From the NCBI GenBank assembly GCA_029844215.1, contig JAQGDG010000276.1, positions 62,001 to 126,000 on the forward strand: 64,000 nucleotides of DNA, read 5' to 3'. Position 1 is the first letter of the stretch; each line of letters starts with the position of its first letter. Below are positions 47,626 to 59,275 of this stretch, piece by piece. The notes below the pieces were generated by a model, which worked only from the letters and a program-made list of their open reading frames with translations, searched no databases and was not told where the DNA came from. This stretch comes from Przewalskia tangutica (lineage: Eukaryota; Streptophyta; Magnoliopsida; Solanales; Solanaceae). A program made the position numbers and the translations under genes.

Positions 47626-49233
47626 GTGAGAGCCAACACTTAGCAAAAATTTACAAAAATTGGATGAACATAGGCATAAGCTCTGGGTTCACTTTAGGAA
47701 GAAGGAAAAATTTTAGTTTCTTGTTCATTCAACTCCACACTTTAAACCAAGGTTCTTGAGGGTAGTGTAAGCATATCTCAATAGAAAAATCCCAGAAAAA
47801 GAGAGTTTTCGTATTAGTCGCAAAGTGAAAACCTAGTGGCTTTCTAGGTTTTGGATAGGAAGTTTGAAGGGAAGTTGTTGGTATGGTTCTAAGGGTCTCA
47901 ACAAGCGGATTGAAGTGACTTGGAGAGGTTCTAAACTACTAAGGAGCGACCAGTTGGAATTGGATTAAGATTCGTTGAGGTATAATCTTGTCCTTTAATG
48001 TGTTACAAGATTATATATTTATATTGTTGTTGTTAGCTTTACGTGTTGCTAGCATGAAGTTGTTATGTAGAAGTTTATCAGGATTGTGGATTGATTGTAG
48101 CCTTGGAAATCCGGAATGTAATGTAAGCCATGTTAAGTTGGATTTCAATTTAGTCGTTATTAGAATCGTCGCATGTTATTGATTTGAAGATTGTGGTAGT
48201 TTTAATCAAATGCGACTTGATATCATGTTATGTTAACAATTTGGATTGAAATGGAAATTTGATAAGAATTGGTATGGTTGAACTCAAGGTGGCCGAATTT
48301 GGACTTTTAGTTTAGTTATGCATTTGTATTGGACTACTTTCTAAATTGTGAGCCAATTGGGGCTGTTTAGTTATGCATTTGTATTGGACTACCTTCCATA
48401 TTGTTGTGATCCAATTGGGGCTGTTTGGTTATTGTATTTCGGCCTTGAAAAAGGTGGCAAAGTAAGTAGAAACAAAGGAGGTGTTGTCCGATTTTCCGTA
48501 TAATTTAGTGACTTAACACTTAGAATATTCTACGTTTGAATTAAGAGGTTAATGGACGTATTGTGGCCATTATAGGTTGAAGTACTTTGGAGCCTTTTTG
48601 AAACTTGTCGCTAGTCGTCGCGAGGTATGTGAACCTCTTCTTTCTTTGGCATGATCCTACGTATGAAATCTCCATGTGATAGTGTTTCAAGATTCCTTCT
48701 ACTCTTAGAAGTTAAGAAGTATTTACATTGTTGAATCTAAGTTAAGAGTATGTTTAAATTGTCCTAAGTCCTTACTAGGTCTTATGGGAGACGTTGGTAA
48801 GAATGGTTAGGAAGTTATGAGATTTGATTTAAAGGCTATGTGTCTTGATTTGTTTAAAGTAAGTAAGTGGATTTTATGTTCGAAAATGACTTGAATTTAT
48901 ATGATTTTAAGGGAATAAATTACTTGGTTTTGGAAAGTATGGAACTTTATATGTTTTTGTATAAGTAATTGGGCTTTAAAGGAAGTATGTTATGAAGTTT
49001 GAAGACTAAGAACTTTGATTGTCTTTTAAGGATTATGAAGTTTTAAGCGATATGATTCTTTTTAAGTATGTATGTGCGTAGTATCTTTGGATCCAGTTTT
49101 CCTAAGTGTTGTAAGAATAAAAGTGTCTTAAGTTCTCTAAAATGAAAGGTTGTTATAACGACTTTATGGGAAGCCGTTATGGCGACTTAAGAAGAAGTAA
49201 TAAGACGGTTTAAAATGTTACGTAAGGAAAATC

Positions 49234-49464
49234 ACACCGAGCCTACAAATAGGCGGATTACGTTATGAGATACAATCGAGCCTACCCATAGGCGGATTAC
49301 GCCATATTACAGAGCCTACAGCGGTTACGTCATCTTACAAGCCCCACAAGCGGGCGGATTATGCTACATGATTTCACAAGACCGAGCCCCACAAAGCGGG
49401 CCTAGGTTATGTCACATGATTCATCAGTACACCGTGTCCCGCAAATGGGCCGGATTATGTTATG
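49234..49464 (+). repeat. Hairpin array in LTR E1
   Basis: Six units, several missing one C of GGCCGG and some stem bases compared with E2. Confidence 0.8.
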
Positions 49465-50090
49465 TAAGATATGTAAGTTACGTGAAAAATATTGGATTAA
49501 ACTCTTAAGTATGTATGTAAGAATATGTTGTTAAATCTTATTGAAAGGAGGAAAGGAACGGTTAACATATGATTGATTTCTGGAGTTAAAAGGACATTCT
49601 TTTATACGTATATGATTTGGTTATTTCATTTTATTTACATTTCCATACTAAATTTTTGTTATCCGACCCTTGAGAAGCTGCGTTCATGCCCGCAGGTGAT
49701 AGGTACACAGGTTGGTGATCCTTGCTCTTAGGATCTCTGTTCAGTTTTTGGAAAGAAGCTCCTTTCACTCCGAGGCTTATCTTTTAGTACAGTTTCACGA
49801 TGTGGTAGACTTATGTACATTCAGGGTATGGCGAGAACTGTCCGCGCATGATTGAAATTCTTAGAGTGCAGTAGTTACATATTGTGGGTCGGTTTGTAAA
49901 AGGACAGGGATGTGACTGCTGTTGTTATGTATAAGTATATGTGTCCAGGAAGGTAGCCTTATCGGCTAACCTGTGGTTTAATTTCTCGTTATTTATGTTA
50001 TAAGTTTCATGTACGTTCATTGCTATTCTCGATGTATACGAACAGGTGCCCAGGTAGGGCATCGATCAGCGGGCCGGGTCGTGACAAAAG

Positions 50091-50101
50091 TGGTATCGAG
50101 C
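50091..50101 (+). other. Primer binding site of E, first unit
   Basis: TGGTATCGAGC four bases after the LTR end. Confidence 0.8.
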
Positions 50102-50144
50102 GATTAGTCCTCGGAAAGTGTCTGAGCCGTGTCTAGTAAGTCTT

Positions 50145-50178
50145 GATTATCGGTGTGTTGTGCACCACATCTATAATC
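50145..50178 (+). other. Leader hairpin of E, first unit
   Basis: Arms GATTATCGGTGTG and CACATCTATAATC, loop TTGTGCAC, 43 bp after the PBS. One mismatch and one G-T wobble in 13 pairs. Confidence 0.75.
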
Positions 50179-50293
50179 GTGAGGCTGCAGGACATTTAGG
50201 ATTGGTTTCCATTCTTCTCACTCGAGATCGTGCGGTGAAAGTATTAATAGGTTGATCCGTCTCACGGCGTATTCTTATGTATGTGAATCGGCT

Positions 50294-51420
50294 ATGCCTC
50301 GCGGAAGGCGACCGTGGCCCGAGAAGGGCAAAGCGGCGGGAGCCGCGGTGGTCAGAGTTACCGGAGTCGAGCGCAGACTATGCCCGAGTAGTAGGCGGGT
50401 CGGCGAAGTTCAACCACGCCGGCGGTATTAGAGGCCGAGGCGGCGGTAGCTCGAAGGTTCGTGCGCAGCCTCGATTCGCGGCCGGTGCGAGTATAGAACT
50501 ACGAGGAAGCGGTCCGATTATTGACCAAGATAGTTGTCGAGCGTGGCAAGCGAAGCGGCACCCAGAGCCGGCGGCTTGCGGATTAGGGATTTTCTAGGAT
50601 GTCATCCACCACGAGTTTTATGGTTCGAGGTCGATGAGGATCGCGGGGAGTTCATTCGGCGACTCTGGACCGGACCACGCGAGTTCTTAGGGCTTCAGAG
50701 GCGAGTGCATTACGCTAGCCTCCTACTGGTTACGCGATATCGCGTTGAACTGGTTTGAGTCGTGGTTGCTTTCGAGAGGTGATGATGCTCTTCCAGCTGT
50801 TTGGGAGGAGTTTACAGAGGCCTTCATGGATCACTTTTTGCCTCCTGAGATGAGAGAGCCGTATTGATAGGTTCTTATCATTGAGGCGAATGGGAGGACC
50901 ATTAGTGAGTACAACCTAGAGTTTGACTCGTTGGCTAGGTATCGCGCACTATTATGGCTAACATGGTGATAGAGTCCATCGCTATGTTATGGGACTAGGC
51001 AGTTATATGATCACCGCTTGCACAGGAGTGGCCTTCCGGCCAGAATGGATATTGCCGGGATGCAGACATATGCACGAGGATTGAGGGCGAGAGAGAGGAC
51101 CGACCAGACGAGGCCACCGAGGCCAAGACAGCGAGGTTGAGGTGATTTTCAAGGCGGAGAGCCTCGGCGGCGAGCTAGGTCTACAGCTCGGCGCACAGAG
51201 TGCTCCTTCCCGATTTTACCGCGGAGGTTGGATCACCGTAATCCGAGCCGGTCGAGCTCGAGCCGGATTGTATCGCACATGGGTTCTAGGCGGTCGGGGC
51301 CCCTCTTCCTCGATGTTCCAGTGTGGCGGCATCACCATGGGAATGTCGTGCTCATCGTGCTGTTATGCTGTGGCCGTCGAGGGCCATATGTTGAGGATTG
51401 TCCTAGTAGGAGAGTTGTAG
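50294..51420 (+). pseudogene. gag remnant, E first unit
   Basis: Starts M-P-R-G-R-R at 50294. The Retrotrans_gag-like core is open at 50751-50860 (WFESWLLSRGDDALPAVWEE, then F-x3-F-x3-F), followed by EYNLEFDSLARY at 50907-50942. A CCHC knuckle region lies at 51361-51402, where the His and last Cys are in a different frame from the first Cys, so no functional knuckle is encoded as written. The remaining text is rich in Arg, Gly and Pro in all frames because of GC-rich frame changes. Particle formation is the family role. Confidence 0.7.
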
Positions 51421-51810
51421 GAGGATAGAAAAGTCTAGGATCGTTGCGGGTTCTTCTCCTTCGATGGCTAGGCGGGATGTTCACACACCACAGCCGTGGC
51501 AGAAGGTCGTGGTGGAAGTTCCCAGTTTTAGCGGTCCTTTGAACCGCCTATATGATCTCAGGTATATCTTCGACCCATTAGAAACTTGTATGCATGATAA
51601 AGTTGTGATATGTTTTAGTGTCATGAACAGATTATATTGAGACTATGTATATGCTAGAAGGAGTTGGGAGCACGAAAAGATAATCTCTTTTGGGCTTATG
51701 ATGGATAATATGCAAGTGCGGTATATTAGGGCCATATGTGGCATAATTAGGTTTTGCTAAGTGCAAGTTTATGAGACTATGCCAAGGAATGATAGATTGA
51801 GCTCCGAAGG
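51421..51810 (+). other. 3' non-coding internal tail, E first unit
   Basis: About 390 bp between the knuckle and the PPT. A short GTTCCCAGTTTTAGCGG stretch near 51520 may be the start of a lost protease region, but no D-S/T-G motif is visible. The rest is AT-rich and identical to the second unit. Confidence 0.4.
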
Positions 51811-51846
51811 AACATTCGGGGACGAATGTTTCTAAGGGGGGAATAA
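51811..51846 (+). other. PPT of E, first unit, with inverted repeat
   Basis: AACATTCG (51811-51818), GGGA loop, CGAATGTT (51823-51830), then AAGGGGGGAATAA up to the LTR start. Confidence 0.85.
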
Positions 51847-51986
51847 TGTTACACCCCGTATTTACAAGACATGTTTTAAGGTAGTACGTAAGAGCTCACA
51901 AGTGTTAAGATTTGAAACTTGTAAAAAAATTATCGGAATTATGGAATTGGCGGAAAAACGTAATATTGTGACGAATGGGAGGGCGA

Positions 51987-51992
51987 CACGTG
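51987..51992 (+). promoter_or_regulatory. G-box in LTR E2
   Basis: CACGTG in GACACGTGTC, followed by a C run. Confidence 0.5.
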
Positions 51993-53821
51993 TCACCCCC
52001 CCTTATGTTGTCTTGGACGAATTGAAGCATGGACACAATGGTCATTTGACCCTTGTTAGGAAGACAAGTCTTGCTAGTAGTCAAGCTTGAGAAAGTTGAC
52101 TAAGTCAAAGGGTCCAAAGTCTTGATATTTTATAAGATTTCATCCAAATCACCCATTTGTCCACACCTTGACCCTCCATGTCCCTTATAATACTACTAGT
52201 AGTGTGAGAGAGCCCAACACTTAGCAAAAATTTACAAAAAATTGGATGAACATAGGCATAAGCTCTCGGGTTCACCTTTAGGAAGAAGGAAAAATTTTCG
52301 TTTCTTGTTCATTCAACTCCACACTTTAAACCAAGGTTATTGAGGGTAGTGTAAGCATATCTCAATAGAAAAATCCCGGAAAAAGAGAGTTTTCGTATTA
52401 GTCGCAAAGTGAAAACCTAGTGGCTTTCTAGGTTTTGGATAGGAAGTTTGAAGGGAAGTTGTTGGTATGGTTCTAAGGGTCTCATCAAGCGGATTGAAGT
52501 GTCTTGGAGAGGTTCTAAACTACTAAGGAGCGACTTCGGATTGGAATTGGATTAAGATTCGTTGAGGTATAATCTTGTCCTTTAATGTGTTACAAGATTA
52601 TATATTTATATTGTTGTTGTTAGCTTTACGTGTTGCTAGCATGAAGTTGTTATGTAGAAGTTTATCAGGATTGTGGATTGATTGTAGCCTTGGAAATCCG
52701 GAATGTAATGTAAGCCATGTTAAGTTGGATTTCAATTTAGTCGTTATTAGAATCGTCGCATGTTATTGATTTGAAGATTGTGGTAGTTTTAATCAAATGC
52801 GACTTGATATCATGTTATGTTAACAATTTGGATTGAAATGGAAATTTGATAAGAATTGGTATGGTTGAACTCAAGGTGGCCGAATTTGGACTTTTAGTTT
52901 AGTTATGCATTTGTATTGGACTACTTTCTAAATTGTGAGCCAATTGGGGCTGTTTAGTTATGCATTTGTATTGGACTACCTTCCATATTGTTGTGAGCCA
53001 ATTGGGGCTGTTTGGTTATTGTATTTTGGCCTTGAAAAAGGTGGCAAAGTAAGTAGAAACAAAGGAGGTGTTGTCCGATTTTCCGTATAATTTAGTGACT
53101 TAACACTTAGAATATTCTACGTTTGAATTAAGAGGTTAATGGACGTATTGTGGCCATTATAGGTTGAAGTACTTTGGAGCCTTTTTGCAACTTGTCGCTA
53201 GTCGTCGCGAGGTATGTGAACCTCTTCTTTCTTTGGCATGATCCTACGTATGAAATCTCCATGTGATAGTGTTTCAAGATTCCTTCTACTCTTAGAAGTT
53301 AAGAAGTATTTACATTGTTGAATCTAAGTTAAGAGTATGTTTAAATTGTCCTAAGTCCTTACTAGGTCTTATGGGAGACGTTGGTAAGAATGGTTAGGAA
53401 GTTATGAGATTTGATTTAAAGGCTATGTGTCTTGATTTGTTTAAAGTAAGTAAGTGGATTTTATGTTCGAAAATGACTTGAATTTATATGATTTTAAGGG
53501 AATAAATTACTTGGTTTTGGAAAGTATGGAACTTTATATGTTTTTGTATAAGTAATTGGGCTTTAAAGGAAGTATGTTATGAAGTTTGAAGACTAAGAAC
53601 TTTGATTGTCTTTTAAGGATTATGAAGTTTTAAGCGATATGATTCTTTTTAAGTATGTATGTACGTAGTATCTTTGGATCCCGTTTTCCTAAGTGTTGTA
53701 AGAATAAAAGTGTCTTAAGTTCTCTAAAATGAAAGGTTGCTATAACAGCTTTATGGGAAGCCGTTATGACGACTTAAGAAGAAGTAATAAGACGGTTTAA
53801 AATGTTACGTAAGGAAAATCA

Positions 53822-54065
53822 CACCGAGCCTACAAATAGGCCGGATTACGTTATGAGATACACCGAGCCTACCCATAGGCCGGATTACGCCATATTACCC
53901 CGAGCCTACACATAGGCCGGGTTACGTCATCTTACACCGAGCCCCACAGGCGGGCCGGATTATGCTACATGATTTCACAGCACCCCGAGCCCCACAGGCG
54001 GGCCGGGTTATGTCACATGATTCATCAGTACACCGTGTCCCGCAAATGGGCCGGATTATGTTATG
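53822..54065 (+). repeat. Hairpin array in LTR E2 (best copy)
   Basis: Six units of 36-49 bp. Each starts CACCG or CCCCG, has a stem-loop, then CCGG(A/G)TTA. Stems: GCCTA/TAGGC with loops CAAA, CCCA and CACA (units 1-3), GCCC/GGGC (units 4 and 5), and a weaker CCC/GGG (unit 6). The stem changes on both sides together while the flanks stay fixed. Confidence 0.85.
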
Positions 54066-54692
54066 TAAGATATGTAAGTTACGTGAAAAATATTGGATTA
54101 AACTCTTAAGTATGTATGTAAGAATATGTTGTTAAATCTTATTGAAAGGAGGAAAGGAACGGTTAACATATGATTGATTTCTGGAGTTAAAAGGACATTC
54201 TTTTATACGTATATGATTTGGTTATTTCATTTTATTTGCATTCCATACTGCAACTGTTATCGACCCTTCGGGGGGCTGCGTTCATGCCCGCAGGTGATAG
54301 GTACACAGGTTGGTGATCCTTGCTCTTAGGATCTCTGTTCAGTTTTTGGAAAGAAGCTCCTTTCACTCCGGAGGCTTATCTTTTGGTACGGTTTCCCTGA
54401 TGTGGTAGACTTATGTACATTCAGGGGTATGGCGGCCCCGTCCGCTTGCAGATTGAAATTCTTAGAGGTGCAGTAGTTACATATTGTGGGTCGGTTTGTA
54501 AAGGAAAGGGATGTATCTTTGTTGTTATGTATATGTATATGTGTCGGGAAGGTAGCCTTATCGGCTAACACGTGGTTTAATTTCTCGTTATTTATGTTAT
54601 AAGTTTCATGTATGTTCGCCGCTATTCTCGATGTATACCGAGCAGGTGCCCGGGTAGGGCATCGATCACGGGCCGAGTCGTCGTGACAAAAG

Positions 54693-54703
54693 TGGTATCG
54701 AGC
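54693..54703 (+). other. Primer binding site of E, second unit
   Basis: TGGTATCGAGC four bases after the LTR end, again one base short within CAG. Confidence 0.8.
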
Positions 54704-54744
54704 GCTAGTCCTCGGAAAGTGTCTACGCCGCGTCTAGTAGTCTT

Positions 54745-54778
54745 GATTATCGGTGTGTTGTGCACCACATCTATAATC
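54745..54778 (+). other. Leader hairpin of E, second unit
   Basis: Identical to the first unit, loop TTGTGCAC. The small stem-loop TCTCA, CTC, TGAGA is intact at 54816-54828. Confidence 0.75.
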
Positions 54779-54895
54779 GTGAGGCTACGGGACATTTAGG
54801 ATTGGTTTCCATTCTTCTCACTCTGAGATCGTGCGGTGAAATTTGTATTAATAGGTTGATCCGTCTCGACGTATTCTTATGTATGTGAATCGCCT

Positions 54896-56015
54896 ATGCC
54901 TCACGGAAGCGACGAGGCCCGAAGGGCAAAGCGGCAGCGGAGCCGCCAAGAAGGTCGAGAGAGTTACGAGTCGAGCACGCACTATGCCCGAGTAGTAAGC
55001 GGGTCGGCGAGTTCACCACGCCGCGGTATTAGAAGGCCGAGCGGCGGTAGCTCGAAGGTTCGTGCGAGCCTCGATTCGCGGCCGGTGCGAGTATAGAGAC
55101 TACGAGGCGATCCGATTATTGACCAAATATAGTAGTCGAGCGGCGTGCGGGAGCGGCGGCCGAGCGAGCAGCCCAGCGAGCCGACGGTTTGCGGATTAGG
55201 GATTTTCTAGGATGTCATCCACCGAGTTTTATGGTTCGAGTGCCATGAGGATCGCGGGAGTTCATTCGGCGACTGACGGACCACGCGAGTTCTTAGGGCT
55301 TCAGAGACGAGTGCATTACGCTTAGCCTCCTCTGTTTCGCGATATCGCGTTGAACCGGTTTGAGTCGTGGTTGCTTTCGAGAGGTGATGATGCTCTTCCG
55401 GTGTTTGGGAGGAGTTTACAGAGGCCTTCATGGATCACTTTTGCCTCCCGAGATGAGGAGAGCCCGTGTTGATAGGTTCTTATCATTGAGGCGTAATGGG
55501 AGGACCATTAGAGTACAACCTGAGTTTGACTCGTTGGCTAGGTATCGCACACTATTGTGGCTAACATGGCCGATAGAGTCCATCGCTATGTTATGGGACT
55601 AGGCGTTATATGATCAGCTTGCACGGGAGTGGCCCTTCACCGAGAATGGATATTGCGAGATGCGAACATATGCCTGAGGATTGAGGCGAGAGAGAGGACC
55701 GACCAGACCAAGCCCGGCCAAGAGGCGAGCAGCGAGGGTTCGTGGTGATTTTCAGGCGGAGAGCCTCAGCGAGCTAGGTCTACGATTCGGCCAGACACAG
55801 TGCTCCTTCCGATTTTAGCGGAGGTTGGATCACCGTAATCCGAGCCGGTCGAGCTCCAGGGCTTGGATTCGTATCGCGTGGGTTCTACGATCGGGGCCCT
55901 CTTCCCTCATGTTCCACAGTGTGGCGGCATCACCATGGGAATGTCGTCGTGCTCTGGTGCAGTATGCTGTGGCCGTCGAGGCCATATGTTGAGGATTGTC
56001 CTAGTAGGAGAGTTG
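54896..56015 (+). pseudogene. gag remnant, E second unit
   Basis: Starts M-P-H-G-S at 54896 and follows the first unit, with different small losses, so the two copies break at different places. The gag core lies at about 55355-55470 and the FDSLARY segment near 55515. The knuckle region (about 55960-56005) is out of frame between its first and last cysteines. Differences from unit 1 cluster at CCG, CAG and CTG. Confidence 0.7.
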
Positions 56016-56404
56016 CGGGAGGATAGAAAAGTCTACGGATCAGTTGCGGGTTCTTCTCCTTGATGGCTAGGCGGGATGTTCACTGCGGCGGCCGTGGCGA
56101 GGTCGTGGTTGAAGTTCCCGATTTTAGCGGTCCTTTGAACCGCTATATGATCTCGGTATATCTTGACCCATTAGAAACTTGTATGCATGATAAAGTTGTG
56201 ATATGTTTTAGTGTCGTGAGCAGTTATATTGAGACTATGTATATGCTTTAGAAGGAGTTGGGAGCACGAAAAGATAATCTCTTTTGGGCTTATGATGGAT
56301 AATATGCAAGTGCGGTATATTAGGGCCATATGTGGCATAATTAGGTTTTGCTAAGTGCAAGTTTATGAGACTATGCCAAGGAATGATAGATTGAGCTCCG
56401 AAGG
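56016..56404 (+). other. 3' non-coding internal tail, E second unit
   Basis: Near-identical to 51421-51810. No gene seen. Confidence 0.4.
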
Positions 56405-56440
56405 AACATTCGGGGACGAATGTTTCTAAGGGGGGAAGAA
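56405..56440 (+). other. PPT of E, second unit, with inverted repeat
   Basis: Arms 56405-56412 and 56417-56424, loop GGGA, purine tract AAGGGGGGAAGAA ending at the LTR. Confidence 0.85.
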
Positions 56441-56580
56441 TGTTACACCCCGTATTTACAAGACATGATTTAAGGTAGTACGTAAGAGCTCACAAGTGTT
56501 AAGATTTGAAACTTGTAAAAAAATTATCGGAATTATGGAATTGGAGGAAAAACGTAATATTGTGACGAATGGGAGGGCGA

Positions 56581-56586
56581 CACGTG
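56581..56586 (+). promoter_or_regulatory. G-box in LTR E3
   Basis: CACGTG in GACACGTGTC. Confidence 0.5.
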
Positions 56587-58415
56587 TCACCCCCCCTTAT
56601 GTTGTCTTGGACGAATTGAAGCATGGACACAATGGTCATTTGACCCTTGTTAGGAAGACAAGTCTTGCTAGTAGTCAAGCTTGAGAAAGTTGACTAAGTC
56701 AAAGGGTCCAAAGTCTTGATATTTTATAAGATTTCATCCAAATCACCCATTTGTCCACACCTTGACCCTCCATGTCCCTTATAATACTACTAGTAGTGTG
56801 AGAGAGCCCAACACTTAGCAAAAATTTACAAAAAATTGGATGAACATAGGCATAAGCTCTCGGGTTCACCTTTAGGAAGAAGGAAAAAATTTCGTTTCTT
56901 GTTCATTCAACTCCAAACTTTAAACCAAGGTTCTTGAGGGTAGTGTAAGCATATCTCAATAGAAAAATCCCGGAAAAAGAGAGTTTTCGTAGTAGTCGCA
57001 AAGTGAAAACCTAGTGGCTTTCTAGGTTTTGGATAGGAAGTTTGAAGGGAAGTTGTTGGTATGGTTCTAAGGGTCTCGACAAGCGGATTGAAGTGACTTG
57101 GAGAGGTTCTAAACTACTAAGGAGCGACTTCGGATTGGAATTGGATTAAGATTCGTTGAGGTATAATCTTGTCCTTTAATGTGTTACAAGATTATATATT
57201 TATATTGTTGTTGTTAGCTTTACGTGTTGCTAGCATGAAGTTGTTATGTAGAAGTTTATCAGGATTGTGGATTGATTGTAGCCTTGGAAATCCGGAATGT
57301 AATGTAAGCCATGTTAAGTTGGATTTCAATTTAGTCGTTATTAGAATCGTCGCATGTTATTGATTTGAAGATTGTGGTAGTTTTAATCAAATGCGACTTG
57401 ATATCATGTTATGTTAACAATTTGGATTGAAATGGAAATTTGATAAGAATTGGTATGGTTGAACTCAAGGTGGCCGAATTTGGACTTTTAGTTTAGTTAT
57501 GCATTTGTATTGGACTACTTTCTAAATTGTGAGCCAATTGGGGCTGTTTAGTTATGCATTTGTATTGGACTACCTTCCATATTGTTGTGAGCCAATTGGG
57601 GCTGTTTGGTTATTGTATTTCGGCCTTGAAAAAGGTGGCAAAGTAAGTAGAAACAAAGGAGGTGCTGTCCGATTTTCCGTAGAATTTAGTGACTTAACAC
57701 TTAGAATATTCTACGTTTGAATTAAGAGGTTAATGGACGTATTGTGGCCATTATAGGTTGAAGTACTTTGGAGACTTTTTGCAACTTGTCGCTAGTCGTC
57801 GCGAGGTATGTGAACCTCTTCTTTCTTTGGCATGATCCTACGTATGAAATCTCCATGTGATAGTGTTTCAAGATTCCTTCTACTCTTAGAAGTTAAGAAG
57901 TATTTACATTGTTGAATCTAAGTTAAGAGTATGTTTAAATTGTCCTAAGTCCTTACTAGGTCTTATGGGAGCCGTTGGTAAGAATGGTTAGGAAGTTATG
58001 AGATTTGATTTAAAGGCTATGTGTCTTGATTTGTTTAAAGTAAGTAAGTGGATTTTATGTTCGTAAATGACTTGAATTTATATGATTTTAAGGGAATAAA
58101 TTACTTGGTTTTGGAAAGTATGGAACTTTATATGTTTTTGTATAAGTAATTGGGCTTTAAAGGAAGTATGTTATGAAGTTTGAAGACTAAGAACTTTGAT
58201 TGTCTTTTAAGGATTATGAAGTTTTAAGCGATATGATTCTTTTTAAGTATGTATGTACGTAGTATCTTTGGATCCCGTTTTCCTAAGTGTTGTAAGAATA
58301 AAAGTGTCTTAAGTTCTCTAAAATGAAAGGTTGCTATAACAGCTTTATGGGAAGCCGTTATGACGACTTAAGAAGAAGTAATAAGACGGTTTAAAATGTT
58401 ACGTAAGGAAAATCA

Positions 58416-58650
58416 CACCGAGCCTACAAATAGGCCGGATTACGTTATGAGATACACCGAGCCTACCCATAGGCCGGATTACGCCATATTACCCCGAGCC
58501 TACACATGTAGGGTTACGCTATCTTACAAGGCCCCAAGCGGGCGGATTATGCTACATGATTTCACAAGACCCAGAGCCCAGCGGCGGCGGGGTTATGTCA
58601 CATGATTCATCAGTACACCGTGTCCCGCAAATGGGCCGGATTATGTTATG
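58416..58650 (+). repeat. Hairpin array in LTR E3
   Basis: Six units; GCCTA/TAGGC stems clear in units 1 and 2, units 3-5 eroded at CCGG and CAC sites. Confidence 0.75.
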
Positions 58651-59270
58651 TAAGATATGTAAGTTACGTGAAAAAGATTGGATTAAACTCTTAAGTATGT
58701 ATGTAAGAATATGTTAAATCTTATTGAAAGGAGGAAAGGAACGGTTAACATATGATTGATTTCTGGAGTTAAAACGACATTCTTTTATACGTATATGATT
58801 TGGTTATTTCATTTTATTTCTGTTCCATACTCGGTAAATTTTTGTTATCCCGCTTTGGGGCTGCGTTCATGCCGCAGTGATAGGTACAGGTTGGTGATCC
58901 TTGCTCTTAGGATCTCTGTTGATTTTGGAAAGAAGCTCCTTTTCACTCGAGGCTTATCTTTTGGTACGGTTTCCGATGTGGTAGACTTATGTACATTCAG
59001 GTATGGCGAAGCCCGTCCACCATGATTGAAATTCTTAAGTGCAGTAGTTACATATTGTGGGTCGGTTTGTAAAAGGAAAGGGATGTGACTGTTGTTGTTA
59101 TGTATATGTATATGTGTCCAGGAAGGTAGCCTTATCGGCTAACCTGTGGTTTAATTTCTCGTTATTTATGTTATAAGTTTCATGTATGTTCCGCTGCTAT
59201 TCTCTGATGTATACCTGAACAGGGTGCCCAGGTAGGGCATCAGTCGCGGGCCCGGGGTCGGGTTGTGACA

Positions 59271-59275
59271 ACTAG
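59271..59275. other. Target site duplication of E, right
   Basis: ACTAG, matching 47276-47280. The unbroken homologue in A2 (19225-19232) has the related sequence TATCTAAT at this point of gag. Confidence 0.95.

Larger units (their letters stand above)
47281..50086 (+). repeat. LTR E1
   Basis: TGTTACAACCCG start, GTCGTGACA end. The other two copies begin TGTTACACCCCG. G-box 47419-47424, TATA-like TTATAATAC near 47608 and palindrome 47614-47625. The 64-codon frame at 47988-48182 is identical in all three LTRs but starts with TTG and lies in non-coding LTR. Confidence 0.9.
51847..54688 (+). repeat. LTR E2 (2.84 kb)
   Basis: The cleanest of the three copies: G-box 51987-51992, TATA-like box 52184-52192, complete hairpin array 53822-54065 with GGCCGG preserved in every unit. 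Ends GTCGTGACA. Confidence 0.9.
47281..59270 (+). mobile_element. Element E, gag-only element as LTR-int-LTR-int-LTR
   Basis: Three LTRs (47281-50086, 51847-54688, 56441-59270) alternate with two internal regions of 1760 and 1752 bp. Each internal region has PBS, hairpin, gag remnant, short non-coding tail and PPT, with no pol trace, fitting the TR-GAG description. The perfect ACTAG duplication flanks the whole set, so the extra unit arose within one insertion, most simply by unequal exchange between LTRs. LTR copies are nearly identical in their AT-rich middles, so E is the youngest layer. Confidence 0.9.
56441..59270 (+). repeat. LTR E3 (2.83 kb)
   Basis: Same contents as E2. The hairpin array 58416-58650 is intact in its first two units and degraded in the later ones. 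It ends GGTTGTGACA, then ACTAG. Confidence 0.9.

Noticed and set aside
47988..48182. 64-codon frame repeated identically at 52575-52769 and 57169-57363
   Set aside because: It is identical only because it lies in the three near-identical LTRs of E. It starts with TTG, has no domain, and nothing indicates translation.
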